NCBI RefSeq assembly: GCF_014656545.1
Contig: NZ_BNDS01000029.1
Span: 1,872 to 58,568, forward strand
DNA from: Neobacillus kokaensis
GTDB taxonomy: Bacteria > Bacillota > Bacilli > Bacillales > Cytobacillaceae
Length of the DNA stretch: 56,697 nt
Direction of reading: 5' to 3'
The notes beneath the pieces are model-generated. The model saw only the letters and a program-made list of their open reading frames with translations. It was not told the origin of the DNA and did not search any database. Positions 44,062 through 52,670 of this stretch are shown piece by piece (within the stretch, counting starts at the first letter, position 1; each line of letters starts with the position of its first letter). A program made the position numbers and the translations under genes.

Positions 44062-44104
44062 TGAAAGCGCAAGTGCACTGGCCGCCAGGGTACTTGCGCT
44101 AGAC
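44062..44104. repeat. Short dispersed-repeat hairpin (43 bp)
   Basis: GAAAGCGCAAGTGC...ACTTGCGCTAGAC; AGCGCAAGT pairs with ACTTGCGCT. It resembles the ends of the longer repeats at 3182 and 29216. Part of the 322-nt yabE-rnmV gap, which also holds the yabE terminator, the next repeat and AT-rich sequence before rnmV. Confidence 0.6.
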
Positions 44105-44106
44105 AA

Positions 44107-44143
44107 CAAAAAAGCAAAATGCAGAGGACTATGAGCCCTCTGC
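44107..44143 (-). terminator. Terminator after yabE
   Basis: GCAGAGG/CCTCTGC stem (44121-44127, 44137-44143), then ATTTTGCTTTTTTG on the minus strand. It lies beyond the repeat at 44153-44264, so the yabE transcript would include that repeat. Confidence 0.75.
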
Positions 44144-44152
44144 ACACTAAAA

Positions 44153-44264
44153 AGCTGAAGCGCCTTGTCTAGCCCCGATAAGCACAAGTGGAAACGGCCG
44201 AAAGGTTTTTTCGCCTTTGGACGGCTTGGCTTGTGACCTCGAGGAGCTAGGCGCTGAAGCTAGA
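44153..44264. repeat. Dispersed repeat downstream of yabE (about 112 bp)
   Basis: Plus strand AGCTGAAGCGCCTTGTCTAG ... GAGCTAGGCGCTGAAGCTAGA, with inverted ends and an internal CCGAAAGG-type hairpin. The minus strand is homologous to 29216-29336. Confidence 0.7.
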
Positions 44265-44274
44265 TTAAATAAAC

Positions 44275-45453
44275 CTACTTTAAAATTTTTATTTTTACTT
44301 TTTTCCGTCCCCAGCGATATGCATCAGATTTAGATGACATAAATAAATCAATTTTATACCCTTTAATTGCCCCGCCTGTATCGCCTGCAACAGCATAACC
44401 ATACCCTTCAACATACACCTTTGTTCCAAGCGGAATGACACTAGGATCCACGGCAATCACTTTAGCATTTGGATTAGCACGCAGATTGAATCCCGTCGCA
44501 GTACGCCCGGAACAGCCGTTACAATACGCCGTATAGGCTGTTGCCGTAACATAATATTCTGCCCCTGTTTCCGTACCACGGGAAACCTGCACCTCTGTTT
44601 CCTTCGTGCCAACAGCTACTACCCGATCTTTTGTATCAGCAATGGTCTGTTGATTGATTAACTTTCGGGAAACTTCTTTGCCGTTTTCTAAAACTACTTC
44701 GTATTGTTTTGAAACAAGCCCTTGCTTACCTTGAGAGATGATTTTTTCTTTCCCTTTTGGCAAGCGGTCATCCTTTTTTGTAATAACAGCAAAGTCAATA
44801 GGCTCTTCCACTACATCGGTGACTTTTTCGACGCGAATGACGTTAACGGAACCGTTTTCCTTGATTGTTTCGGTTAGAGTCGGTTCAACTCGGTCTAGTT
44901 CAGAAAGTTCAATCCCCTGTTGTGTTAAAAAGTCAGCGACCGTAGTCGAAGTAGACCACACGCTTTTCTTTTCTCCGCCGTCAACTAGGTTTAGACGAAA
45001 GGCAGTATGTATGCCGATTGTCATCTTACTATCGATGGCTGTCTGCGGTCTAGGTGTGATTTTGTCATGTTCATTCAATACAATCTTCTGCTCATTTAGG
45101 AGTTCAGCCACAGACCCGGCTGTAGTCCAAATCGTTTTACCCTCGTTGTCCTTGACAATGGTTACCTGCTTCGCTTGCTTCCAAACGACTTTAAGGTTTT
45201 CTGTCACCTTATTATGAGCCTTTGGGTGCAAGTAGTCTTTTGAGTGAGCGGCTACATCCAGTTCATCCAGTAATTCTTCAACTGTCCCTGCATGTGTTTT
45301 TACAACCTTTTCATCACCATTCAAAGTGATGGCAACTGTTTTCTTGGATCCTTCAAAAAAGAAAACACCAAGTGCTGTCAACAATACTATGAAACTAGTA
45401 AACAGAATGGCCGCATTCTTCCCGCTCAAAGACTTGGAAAACAGGCTTTTCAT
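44275..45453 (-). CDS. yabE: Cell-wall protein with DUF348, G5 and 3D domains (YabE, Rpf/Sps-like)
   Basis: Secreted or membrane-anchored cell-wall enzyme. N-terminal membrane segment at about 14-34 (AAILFTSFIVLLTALGVFFF), three DUF348 repeats (about 38-210), a G5 domain (about 215-290), and a C-terminal 3D domain (about 305-392). The 3D domain has DPSVIPLGTKVYVEGYG and GDTGGAIKGYKIDLF, the three aspartates of the lytic-transglycosylase fold related to resuscitation factors. In B. subtilis yabE is countered by an antisense RNA; none can be shown here. Confidence 0.92.
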   Translation of the reverse strand: MKSLFSKSLSGKNAAILFTSFIVLLTALGVFFFEGSKKTVAITLNGDEKVVKTHAGTVEELLDELDVAAHSKDYLHPKAHNKVTENLKVVWKQAKQVTIVKDNEGKTIWTTAGSVAELLNEQKIVLNEHDKITPRPQTAIDSKMTIGIHTAFRLNLVDGGEKKSVWSTSTTVADFLTQQGIELSELDRVEPTLTETIKENGSVNVIRVEKVTDVVEEPIDFAVITKKDDRLPKGKEKIISQGKQGLVSKQYEVVLENGKEVSRKLINQQTIADTKDRVVAVGTKETEVQVSRGTETGAEYYVTATAYTAYCNGCSGRTATGFNLRANPNAKVIAVDPSVIPLGTKVYVEGYGYAVAGDTGGAIKGYKIDLFMSSKSDAYRWGRKKVKIKILK

Positions 45454-45692
45454 GTTACTGAATACGATGAAAAACGCCTCCTTTTCCCTGGAGAAAATAT
45501 TTAAGAATCAGACGGTCGACTGTTAACCCTTGCATGCCCTGTGAACGTATTTCTAATTATGCACAATATTGGAAATATTGCAAAGGCAAACTTATCGACA
45601 TGGTTATCCTATGTGGAAAAGAAGGCGTGTAGAACTTTTTGTTTTTAGAAAATATTAGGACAAGCTTCTTACCCTTTCGACAAAATCCTTTA

Positions 45693-46460
45693 TCATTTTA
45701 TGGCGAATAATTTTTTTGCATTACGTGCCGTTGCTTCAGCAATTTCTTCGACAGGCACTCCCTTTATTTCAGCAATTTGCTCAGCAACCAGTTTGACATA
45801 CCCTGGTTCATTGCGCTTTCCTCGGAACGGGTGTGGAGCTAAATACGGACAATCCGTCTCAATGAGCAGCTTATCCAATGGAACTTCGGCAGCCACTTCC
45901 TTTGGCTTTTTGGCATTTTTAAAGGTAACTGGACCTCCAAGTGAAATGTAAAAATTCATTTTGATACATTCCTTAGCAATTTCAGGACTGCCGCTAAAGC
46001 AATGCATGATTCCCCCAACTTCCTCTGCCCCCTCCTCTTTTAAAATTTCAACTATATCCGCTGTTGCCTCGCGGTTATGGATCACAATCGGCAGCTTCAC
46101 TTTTTTAGCCAAGCGGATTTGCTGTCTAAAGACCTCTTTTTGAATATCCTTTGGCGATTTATCCCAATGATAATCCAGCCCCATTTCCCCTAGGGCTACC
46201 ACCTTTGGATGGGCAGATAATTCTTCAATCCACAATAAGTCCGCCTCAGTCATATCAATGGCATCAACAGGATGCCAGCCTATACAGGCATAAATAAACT
46301 CATAGCGCTCGGCAAGTTCCATAGCCTTTTCAATTGTCGGACGGTCAAAGCCGACAACAACCATGTTAGATACTCCCTCATTTTGCGCCCTTTCAATTAC
46401 TTCTTGTAAATCATCCTTATACTGCTCGTCATTTAAATGGGCATGTGTGTCAAATAGCAT
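45693..46460 (-). CDS. tatD: TatD-family metal-dependent deoxyribonuclease
   Basis: TIM-barrel metallohydrolase (YabD). MLFDTHAHLND carries the HxH metal site, followed by GEMGLDYHW, VIHNREA, MHCFSG and IETDCPYLAPHP. 255 residues from the ATG at 46460 (AAGGGG upstream); a longer frame to 46499 lacks a site. Between it and yabE (45454-45692) I see only AT-rich sequence with one TGTCGAA box. Confidence 0.93.
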   Translation of the reverse strand: MLFDTHAHLNDEQYKDDLQEVIERAQNEGVSNMVVVGFDRPTIEKAMELAERYEFIYACIGWHPVDAIDMTEADLLWIEELSAHPKVVALGEMGLDYHWDKSPKDIQKEVFRQQIRLAKKVKLPIVIHNREATADIVEILKEEGAEEVGGIMHCFSGSPEIAKECIKMNFYISLGGPVTFKNAKKPKEVAAEVPLDKLLIETDCPYLAPHPFRGKRNEPGYVKLVAEQIAEIKGVPVEEIAEATARNAKKLFAIK

Positions 46461-46606
46461 AAAAAAATCCCCTTTTTTATCGATTGTGTTAAACTGCATA
46501 AGGTTATTTCCGTTTCACTTACCTTGATAAATCAATAGTCACTTTTAAACGTACCCTTTAATAAAATGTCTAATCATGAATGAAAAAACAGAAATAACAA
46601 GAAATT

Positions 46607-46622
46607 TGTTCCACGTGAAACA
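46607..46622. other. parS chromosome-partitioning site
   Basis: TGTTCCACGTGAAACA matches the Bacillus parS consensus TGTTNCACGTGAAACA at every position. ParB (Spo0J) binds and spreads from such sites to load SMC condensin. It sits between metS and tatD; B. subtilis has an origin-proximal parS near the same map position. Confidence 0.93.
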
Positions 46623-46634
46623 TTTTTATGTAGA

Positions 46635-46668
46635 AAAGCTGCAGCACCTGTATGGAGCACTGCAGCTT
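46635..46668 (-). terminator. Probable terminator after metS
   Basis: AAGCTGCAG.GC/GC.CTGCAGCTT hairpin (46637-46668) followed by only TTTTC on the minus strand; strong stem, weak tail. Confidence 0.6.
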
Positions 46669-46680
46669 ATTATTGCTATA

Positions 46681-48648
46681 TTACTTCACTTTTGCTCCAT
46701 TAGGCAGGGATTGATCTACTGTTGCCAGTGACAGCTGGCCATCTTTAGATCCAGCCAAAATCATTCCTTGAGATAACTCGCCGCGAAGCTTAACCGGTTT
46801 TAAGTTGGTAATGCAGATAACCTTCCGCCCAACTAACTCTTCCGGTTTATAATATTGGGCAATTCCTGATACAACCTGGCGCTTCTCGAAGCCGAGATCA
46901 AGCTGCAGCTTTAATAGCTTATCAGCCTTTTTAACAGGCTCTGCTTCGATTACCTCAGCTACTCGTAAATCAATTTTCATAAAATCATCAATAGAGATTT
47001 CATTAAGCTCTTCCGGCTTTTCTTCCTTTTTTTCCTCTGCAGCTTGAGCTTCTGTTGTACCGCCTTGCATTTTTGTTTTAATAAAATCAACCTCTTCAGC
47101 AATTTCTAATCTTGGAAATAACGGAGCATCCTTTGCCACCTTTGTGCCGCTCGGGATCAATCCGAAAGTTTCAAGGCTTTCCCAAGTTTGAAGAGACTCA
47201 TCTTGAATTCCCAGCTGCTTGAAGATTCCGCCAGGTGTCTTTGTCAAGAATGGTTTCAGAAGGACAGCGGTTCTACGTAATGATTCTGCTAAATAAACCA
47301 TTACACTTGCCAGCTCGCCGTTCTTAGCCTCATCCTTCGCCAGCGTCCATGGCTGCGTTTCATCAATATATTTATTTGTTCTGCTGACTAATTGCCATAT
47401 GGAAGTCAGCGCCACGGAGAATTCCATTTTTTCCATTGCTTCTTCATATTTTGCAACCGTTTCATGATTAACCTTCAGCAATGACTCATCAAATTCACCG
47501 ACTGAGCCTGCATAATCAGGAATCTCCCCGGCAAAATATTTCTCAATCATCGCAACCGTACGATTTAACAAATTTCCAAGGTCGTTGGCTAAATCAAAGT
47601 TAATTCTTTCGACAAATCCTTCTGGCGTAAATACTCCATCCGCCCCAAACGGAACTTCCCTTAGTAAATAATAGCGAAGGGCATCAAGGCCGTAACGGTC
47701 TATTAATGTCACAGGGTCCACAACATTTCCCTTTGATTTCGACATTTTCCCATCCTTCATCAAAAGCCAGCCGTGGGCAAAAACTTTCTTTGGAAGCGGA
47801 AGGTCCAGCGCCATTAACATAATCGGCCAATAAATCGTGTGGAATCGGACAATTTCCTTTCCAACCAAATGAACATCAGCGGGCCAGTATCTTAAATATT
47901 TAGAATCGTTTTCCGTTCCATACCCAAGGGCCGTAATATAATTGGACAGAGCGTCAATCCACACATAGATAACATGCTTTGGATCCCCCGGCACCTTCAC
48001 TCCCCAATCAAACGTCGTTCTTGAAACAGCTAGATCCTCTAGCCCCGGTTTGATAAAGTTATTAATCATTTCATTCTTGCGGGACTCCGGCTGAATGAAT
48101 TCTGGATTTTCCTCATAGTATGCCAAGAGCCTGTCAACATACTTACTCATTTTGAAAAAGTATGACTCTTCTCTTACTTTTTCTACCGGGCGGCCGCAGT
48201 CAGGACAATTGCCGTCAACAAGCTGGCGGTCAGTAAAGAAGGATTCACAAGGTGTACAATACCAGCCCTCATATTGATCAAGGTAAATATCCCCCTGCTC
48301 TAAGAGCCTCGCAAAAATCTTTTCGACAACCTGCTTGTGCCGGTCCTCTGTTGTCCGAATAAAATCATCGTAGGAAATATCAAGCTTTTGCCAAAGTTCT
48401 TTAATGCCGCTGACAATCCCATCTACATATTCTTGCGGAGTGATTCCCTCCTCTTCAGCCTTCCGCTGAATTTTTTGTCCGTGCTCATCTGTACCTGTTA
48501 GATACATAACATCATAGCCCCGCATCCGCTTATAACGGGCCATGGCATCCCCGGCAACAGTCGTGTACGCGTGTCCAATATGTAAATTTCCGCTCGGATA
48601 ATAAATCGGTGTGGTTAAATAAAAGGTTTTTAACTTTTCCTCCATCAT
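46681..48648 (-). CDS. metS: Methionyl-tRNA synthetase
   Basis: Charges tRNA-Met. Class I motifs HIGH (near residue 21-24) and KMSKS (about 309). A partial zinc knuckle CTPC...CPDC lies in the connective domain, followed by a helical anticodon-binding domain. A C-terminal EMAP/Trbp-like tRNA-binding domain (about 555-655, IDDFMKIDLRVAEVIEAE) makes it the dimeric long form. 655 residues. AGGAGG lies 6 nt before the first of two adjacent ATGs. Confidence 0.97.
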   Translation of the reverse strand: MMEEKLKTFYLTTPIYYPSGNLHIGHAYTTVAGDAMARYKRMRGYDVMYLTGTDEHGQKIQRKAEEEGITPQEYVDGIVSGIKELWQKLDISYDDFIRTTEDRHKQVVEKIFARLLEQGDIYLDQYEGWYCTPCESFFTDRQLVDGNCPDCGRPVEKVREESYFFKMSKYVDRLLAYYEENPEFIQPESRKNEMINNFIKPGLEDLAVSRTTFDWGVKVPGDPKHVIYVWIDALSNYITALGYGTENDSKYLRYWPADVHLVGKEIVRFHTIYWPIMLMALDLPLPKKVFAHGWLLMKDGKMSKSKGNVVDPVTLIDRYGLDALRYYLLREVPFGADGVFTPEGFVERINFDLANDLGNLLNRTVAMIEKYFAGEIPDYAGSVGEFDESLLKVNHETVAKYEEAMEKMEFSVALTSIWQLVSRTNKYIDETQPWTLAKDEAKNGELASVMVYLAESLRRTAVLLKPFLTKTPGGIFKQLGIQDESLQTWESLETFGLIPSGTKVAKDAPLFPRLEIAEEVDFIKTKMQGGTTEAQAAEEKKEEKPEELNEISIDDFMKIDLRVAEVIEAEPVKKADKLLKLQLDLGFEKRQVVSGIAQYYKPEELVGRKVICITNLKPVKLRGELSQGMILAGSKDGQLSLATVDQSLPNGAKVK

Positions 48649-48717
48649 TAAATGCCTCCTCGAATTTTAAGCCCCATCTAACAAGTATTGCCTGATTTTT
48701 CTCTTTCTTATCATCAA

Positions 48718-48746
48718 AATATACCGAAAAATAGACATTTGTGCAA
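48718..48746 (-). promoter_or_regulatory. Sigma-A promoter for metS
   Basis: Minus-strand TTGCAC (48746-48741), 17-nt spacer, TATATT (48723-48718), about 70 nt before metS. No T-box leader is seen. The 472-nt metS-abrB gap holds this promoter, Spo0A-like boxes and the abrB promoter. Confidence 0.65.
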
Positions 48747-48850
48747 GAAACCGCAGGGATTCCCAACACCAAAATTTATAAGATTTTTCCTATAACACCC
48801 ATAAAAATTTTACCATATTCGAAGAGTATAGTTGAGCATAATGCTGTTTT

Positions 48851-48880
48851 TGTTGAATTTTGTCGAATTATTACCGCGAA
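48851..48880 (+). promoter_or_regulatory. Upstream cluster of Spo0A-like boxes
   Basis: TGTTGAA (48851-48857) and TGTCGAA (48861-48867) are spaced 10 bp, the same spacing as the boxes at abrB itself, with a third weak CCGCGAA (48874-48880). They lie about 150 bp upstream of the abrB promoter in the divergent metS-abrB region. Confidence 0.45.
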
Positions 48881-49008
48881 TTTTATATTCAAAATGTTTT
48901 GTCAAATTAATATAAATATCTTTGAAATGAATTATCATTCATAGAATCATTGATAAATCAACAATTAGTACTGGAAAAATTTTTCCCTATTTTTTCAAAA
49001 TAAAATTA

Positions 49009-49070
49009 TTGACGGATATGGGAAACGCTGGTATTATGAATTCATAAGAAATTTGTCGAATAATGACGAA
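49009..49070 (+). promoter_or_regulatory. abrB promoter and downstream Spo0A boxes
   Basis: TTGACG (49009-49014), 17 nt, TATTAT (49032-49037). Downstream are two 0A boxes, TGTCGAA (49054-49060) and TGACGAA (49064-49070), at exactly 10-bp spacing. This is the arrangement by which Spo0A~P represses abrB in B. subtilis. Confidence 0.92.
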
Positions 49071-49120
49071 TTAATAAAGATAAAAAAATATAGTTTAGTA
49101 GCGAGAGGAGATTACTAAAA

Positions 49121-49405
49121 ATGAAATCTACAGGTATTGTTCGTAAAGTTGATGAGTTAGGTCGTGTGGTTATTCCAATCGAATTAAGACGTACACTTGG
49201 TATTGCAGAAAAGGATGCTCTTGAAATCTACGTTGATGACGATCGTATTATCTTGAAAAAATACAAGCCAAATATGACTTGTGCTATCACTGGTGAAGTT
49301 TCTGATGATAACTTCACACTTGCTGGCGGTAAATTAATTTTAAGCCGTGAAGGTGCAGAACAGCTAATCAAAGAAATTCAAAACAATTTTGAAGTAGCAA
49401 AATAA
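49121..49405 (+). CDS. abrB: Transition-state regulator AbrB
   Basis: Global repressor of post-exponential genes. 94 residues; the swapped-hairpin DNA-binding domain is 1-50 (MKSTGIVRKVDELGRVVIPI, LRRTLGIAEKDALEIYVDD) and the C-terminal multimerisation region carries the conserved cysteine in MTCAITGE. It is the only plus-strand gene in the window. GAGAGGAG lies before the ATG. Confidence 0.97.
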   Translation: MKSTGIVRKVDELGRVVIPIELRRTLGIAEKDALEIYVDDDRIILKKYKPNMTCAITGEVSDDNFTLAGGKLILSREGAEQLIKEIQNNFEVAK

Positions 49406-49420
49406 GTTTTTATATAAATG

Positions 49421-49453
49421 GCTCCAGACCAAATAGGATCTGGAGCTTTTTGT
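49421..49453 (+). terminator. Terminator after abrB
   Basis: Perfect GCTCCAGA/TCTGGAGC stem (49421-49428, 49439-49446) followed by TTTTTG on the plus strand. Confidence 0.88.
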
Positions 49454-49495
49454 TTTACTATTTTCTAGCTTCTTTGCTAGGCGCCCTGCGCTTTG

Positions 49496-50371
49496 CTACT
49501 CGTCGATATGGTATGCCTGGTAAACTTCCCGTTTGGGTAATCCACGGTCTTTTGCTGTTTGTTTAACCGCCTCCTTGGAGGTAAGCTGTTTCACTGAAAT
49601 ATAATGATTAACATGTTCCTCCATTGTCAGATCTGTCCACCACTCCTCTTGACCAGCCTCTTGATCGTTGGAACCTTGGACAATCAGACAAAATTCCCCG
49701 CGGATTTCATCCTCATTAGCCCACTGAATCACATCCTGAAGACTGCCTCTAATAAACTCTTCAAACTTTTTCGTCAGCTCCCGGCACAAGGCTATTTCTC
49801 GGCTGCCAAAAACCTGCTCCATAAGTGTCAAGGTCTCCTTCAGCCTATGAGGTGATTCATAAAAAATAAGTGTTGCCTGTTGGTGCTTTAAAGCCTCTAA
49901 TTGTTCCAGTTTCTCTCGCTTATTACGATGAAGAAAGCCATAAAAATAAAAAGGCTGGCACGATAGTCCTGATGCAATTAATGACGTAAGTGCTGCATTG
50001 GCACCTGGAAGGGGGACAACAGCCACTTTTTCACTAATCGCTCCGCTAACAAGCTCATAACCGGGGTCAGATATAGCCGGCATTCCAGCATCACTAACCA
50101 AGGCTATTTTTACCCCTTCCTTTAACTTTTGAATAAGCTTTTCTCCGCTCGATTCCTTATTATGCTCATGATAACTGACAATTTGAGTGTCAATTTCAAA
50201 GTAATGCAGCAGCTTTTTCGTATTCCTGGTGTCTTCTGCAGCGATCAAATCTGCCTCTTTTAAAATTCTTACCGCCCTGTAGCTCATATCCTCCAAATTT
50301 CCGATGGGAGTAGGAACAAGATAAAGGATTCCTTTTTGCTCTTCATTTTCAAAGCTCTTCTGCTGCCACAT
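49496..50371 (-). CDS. rsmI: 16S rRNA 2'-O-methyltransferase RsmI
   Basis: Methylates the ribose of C1402 in 16S rRNA. Tetrapyrrole-methylase fold: LYLVPTPIGNLEDMSYRA, IAAEDTRNTKKLL, ALVSDAGMPAISDPGYELV, VVPLPGANAALTSLIASG, FYESPHRLKETL. GGGGG abuts an ATG at 50377 but is 7 nt before the ATG at 50371, chosen (291 residues). Overlaps the end of yazA. Confidence 0.95.
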   Translation of the reverse strand: MWQQKSFENEEQKGILYLVPTPIGNLEDMSYRAVRILKEADLIAAEDTRNTKKLLHYFEIDTQIVSYHEHNKESSGEKLIQKLKEGVKIALVSDAGMPAISDPGYELVSGAISEKVAVVPLPGANAALTSLIASGLSCQPFYFYGFLHRNKREKLEQLEALKHQQATLIFYESPHRLKETLTLMEQVFGSREIALCRELTKKFEEFIRGSLQDVIQWANEDEIRGEFCLIVQGSNDQEAGQEEWWTDLTMEEHVNHYISVKQLTSKEAVKQTAKDRGLPKREVYQAYHIDE

Positions 50372-50636
50372 TGTCATCCCCCGTCTCTCTGATGATTAAT
50401 TCTAACTTTTGCTTGCGTGTTAATTGTTTAAACTGATATTCCGCTCTCATTGCTTCACTTTTGTTTTCGTAGCATTTAGAAAAGGTTAGTGTGACAGGTC
50501 CCCTGCCTCGTGTATATTTTGCCCCTTTTCCCTCGTTATGGAGTTTAATCCTTCGTTCAAGATTATTGGTATAACCGCCATATAAAGTTCCATCGACACA
50601 AGTTAGGACATAAAAATAATGCTCATGACTCTCCAT
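50349..50636 (-). CDS. yazA: GIY-YIG nuclease-superfamily protein YazA
   Basis: 95-residue single-domain protein of the UPF0213/YhbQ group. YFYVLTCVDGTLYGGYTNNL is the GIY-YIG-like core with the arginine in ERRIKLHNEGKGAKYTRGRGP and a glutamate in KSEAMRAEYQFKQL. A DNA-repair nuclease role is suspected for the group but unproven. Overlaps trmN6 by 14 nt and rsmI by 23 nt, so the three are coupled. Confidence 0.92.
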   Translation of the reverse strand: MESHEHYFYVLTCVDGTLYGGYTNNLERRIKLHNEGKGAKYTRGRGPVTLTFSKCYENKSEAMRAEYQFKQLTRKQKLELIIRETGDDNVAAEEL

Positions 50637-51366
50637 ATAAAATCTCTCTTATTTCTTTCGTGTATTCATTATTTTCATTATAAACAATCAGCGGCTGTTC
50701 AATTTTTAAATCAGGGCTGCCATCTTTGATCGCTTCAACCAGGAGTGTATTGGCATCCTTTTCTGCCTTTGGATAGACAAACTGCATCCGCTTCGGCTCA
50801 AGCCTGTACTTCCTCATTAAAGTTATGATATCCATTAACCTTCCTGGACGATGGACAAATGCCACCTTTCCTCCCTGTCTTACTAAATCACTTGCTGCCT
50901 TAATGGCGTCCTCCAATGTACAAAGGATTTCATGACGGGCAATAGCAAGATGCTCGTTTGGATTAATTTCACTCTTCGGCGGTGTAGTAAAATAGGGGGG
51001 ATTGCAGGTTACTACATCATATTTCCCGTACCCTAACTGTTTCGGCATATCCTTTATATCTCCAAGAACCATGTGCAAACGGTTTCCCAGACCGTTGTAT
51101 TCTATGCTCCTAACCGCCATGTCGTAAAGTCGAGGCTGTATTTCTACCCCCGTAATGGTCCCCTTGGTCCTGGCACTTAAAAATAGGGGAATCACTCCGT
51201 TACCGCTGCAAAGATCGAGTAAATTTCCTTTTTGAATAGGGACATAGACAAATCTAGCTAATAAGACTGCATCCAAAGAAAAGGCAAAAACAGACGGGCT
51301 TTGTATGATGCGTAAGTTTTCTGCTAACAAATAGTCTAAGCGCTCATCTTCCTTTAATTCGACCAC
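50623..51366 (-). CDS. trmN6: tRNA1(Val) (adenine-N6)-methyltransferase-like (YabB)
   Basis: Class I SAM methyltransferase of 247 residues. GNLLDLCSGNGVIPLFLSA is the SAM loop and TCNPPYFT the N6-adenine catalytic NPPY motif. It is the YabB family, homologous to E. coli TrmN6; the exact target in this organism is inferred. Start is GTG 51366 with AAGGAG upstream. Confidence 0.9.
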   Translation of the reverse strand: MVELKEDERLDYLLAENLRIIQSPSVFAFSLDAVLLARFVYVPIQKGNLLDLCSGNGVIPLFLSARTKGTITGVEIQPRLYDMAVRSIEYNGLGNRLHMVLGDIKDMPKQLGYGKYDVVTCNPPYFTTPPKSEINPNEHLAIARHEILCTLEDAIKAASDLVRQGGKVAFVHRPGRLMDIITLMRKYRLEPKRMQFVYPKAEKDANTLLVEAIKDGSPDLKIEQPLIVYNENNEYTKEIREILYGES

Positions 51367-51395
51367 TACAATTCTCCTTTTTTATTTTTATGTAT

Positions 51396-51428
51396 ACAAA
51401 AATAGAGGCTGCTTCATTTCAGCCTCTT
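51396..51428 (-). terminator. Terminator after yabA
   Basis: Perfect GAGGCTG/CAGCCTC stem (51405-51411, 51420-51426), then TATTTTTG on the minus strand. Confidence 0.85.
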
Positions 51429-51433
51429 TCAAG

Positions 51434-51826
51434 TTATTTCTTATTGAGAAAGGAAAGACAAAATAGGCAATCTCCGTCCTTACGCAGGCTTCCGAAATGG
51501 AGGTTGCAAATATGAAATCCCTCATGGTAGAGACGGGCGAGATTATCATATCCTTCACCAACATCATATGGCTTGGCGTTAGCTGCACTAGCCCCATCTT
51601 CACTTTGTGCTGCGGCCCTTTCACCATTCTTTATCGTTTCTGCCGGTTCCCTTTCATCTTCCGTGATCACATCTAAACGGCGTCTTAAATGTTCATTTTC
51701 AAGTTTTAAATAATGATTCTCTTCTAGAATTTCAGCTAAGTGCTGCTTTAATTCCCCCAGCTGCTGATATAAATGGCCAATTTGTGTTTCCATATTACTT
51801 ACCGATTCGAATATTTCCTTCTTATC
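51434..51826 (-). CDS. yabA: Replication-initiation control protein YabA
   Basis: Negative regulator of DnaA-driven initiation that links DnaA and DnaN. An N-terminal leucine-rich coiled coil (about 1-60) is followed by a variable linker and a conserved zinc-binding end GEGYDNLARLYHEGFHICNLHF...GDCLFCLSFLNKK. Start is a GTG at 51826 with GAGGTGG upstream, giving 130 residues that begin MDKKEIF as in B. subtilis; the frame continues into ricT but has no site there. Confidence 0.94.
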   Translation of the reverse strand, partial: DKKEIFESVSNMETQIGHLYQQLGELKQHLAEILEENHYLKLENEHLRRRLDVITEDEREPAETIKNGERAAAQSEDGASAANAKPYDVGEGYDNLARLYHEGFHICNLHFGSLRKDGDCLFCLSFLNKK

Positions 51827-51842
51827 CACGTCTTCCACCTCA

Positions 51843-52670
51843 TTAATCTGTGGATTGTATAGAAAAGGCACCTTCTTTAATAATTTCATCCAATGTATAC
51901 TCAAGAACCCGCTCTTGTTCTGTTAGTTCAACCTGAAGCACCCGCTCTAATATATTTAATCCTACTACTTTCCCTCGTCCGTTTGGTGTTTCAATGATTT
52001 CGCCTAGATCCGGCAATGCTTCTTTTGCCGATTCATATTCATCATTTTCATATTTTAAACAGCACATGAGTCTGCCGCACAAACCGGAGATTTTGGTAGG
52101 ATTTAACGATAAATTTTGATCCTTCGCCATTTTAATCGATACTGGATCAAAGTCACCTAAAAAGGTGGAGCAGCATAACATTCTTCCACACGGTCCAATT
52201 CCGCCAAGCATTTTAGCCTCATCGCGAACACCAATTTGTCTAAGTTCAATTCTTGTCCTAAAAATAGCGGCTAAATCTTTTACAAGCTCGCGGAAATCTA
52301 CTCTCCCATCAGCAGTAAAATAAAAAATAATTTTATTTCGATCAAATGTATATTCAACATCAACCAGCTTCATATCCAGCTGATGTTCTTGAACTTTCTC
52401 ATTACATAATTGATAAGCTTCTTCGGCAGCCTGCCTATTCTCATCAACAATCATTCGATCCTTTTGATCCGCAATTCTGACTACCTTTTTTAAAGGAAGA
52501 ACAACATCGTGCTCCTCTACTTGTTTACGAGGGATGACTGCTTTGCCATATTCAACCCCGCGGACGGTTTCAACGATGACAAAGTCATCCTTTTGAATTG
52601 GGAGGTCTCCAGGATCAAAATAATAGATTTTCCCTGCCTTTTTAAAGCGAACTCCTACAACATCATACAA
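51843..52670 (-). CDS. ricT: RicT / YaaT, PSP1-domain regulator
   Basis: Part of the RicA-RicF-RicT complex that binds Fe-S clusters and supports RNase Y-dependent mRNA maturation, sporulation, competence and biofilms in B. subtilis. 275 residues; PSP1 domain with a cysteine-rich segment GGIGPCGRMLCCSTF and GLCGRLMCCLKYENDEYESA. The TTG start at 52670 has GGAGG 9 nt upstream and overlaps holB by 8 nt. Confidence 0.95.
   Translation of the reverse strand: MYDVVGVRFKKAGKIYYFDPGDLPIQKDDFVIVETVRGVEYGKAVIPRKQVEEHDVVLPLKKVVRIADQKDRMIVDENRQAAEEAYQLCNEKVQEHQLDMKLVDVEYTFDRNKIIFYFTADGRVDFRELVKDLAAIFRTRIELRQIGVRDEAKMLGGIGPCGRMLCCSTFLGDFDPVSIKMAKDQNLSLNPTKISGLCGRLMCCLKYENDEYESAKEALPDLGEIIETPNGRGKVVGLNILERVLQVELTEQERVLEYTLDEIIKEGAFSIQSTD

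Noticed and set aside
44738..45217. A 159-residue plus-strand frame opposite yabE
   Set aside because: It mirrors the coding strand of a clear gene, is low in complexity and has no ribosome site; a protein is not supported. A yabE antisense RNA is known in B. subtilis but cannot be shown here.
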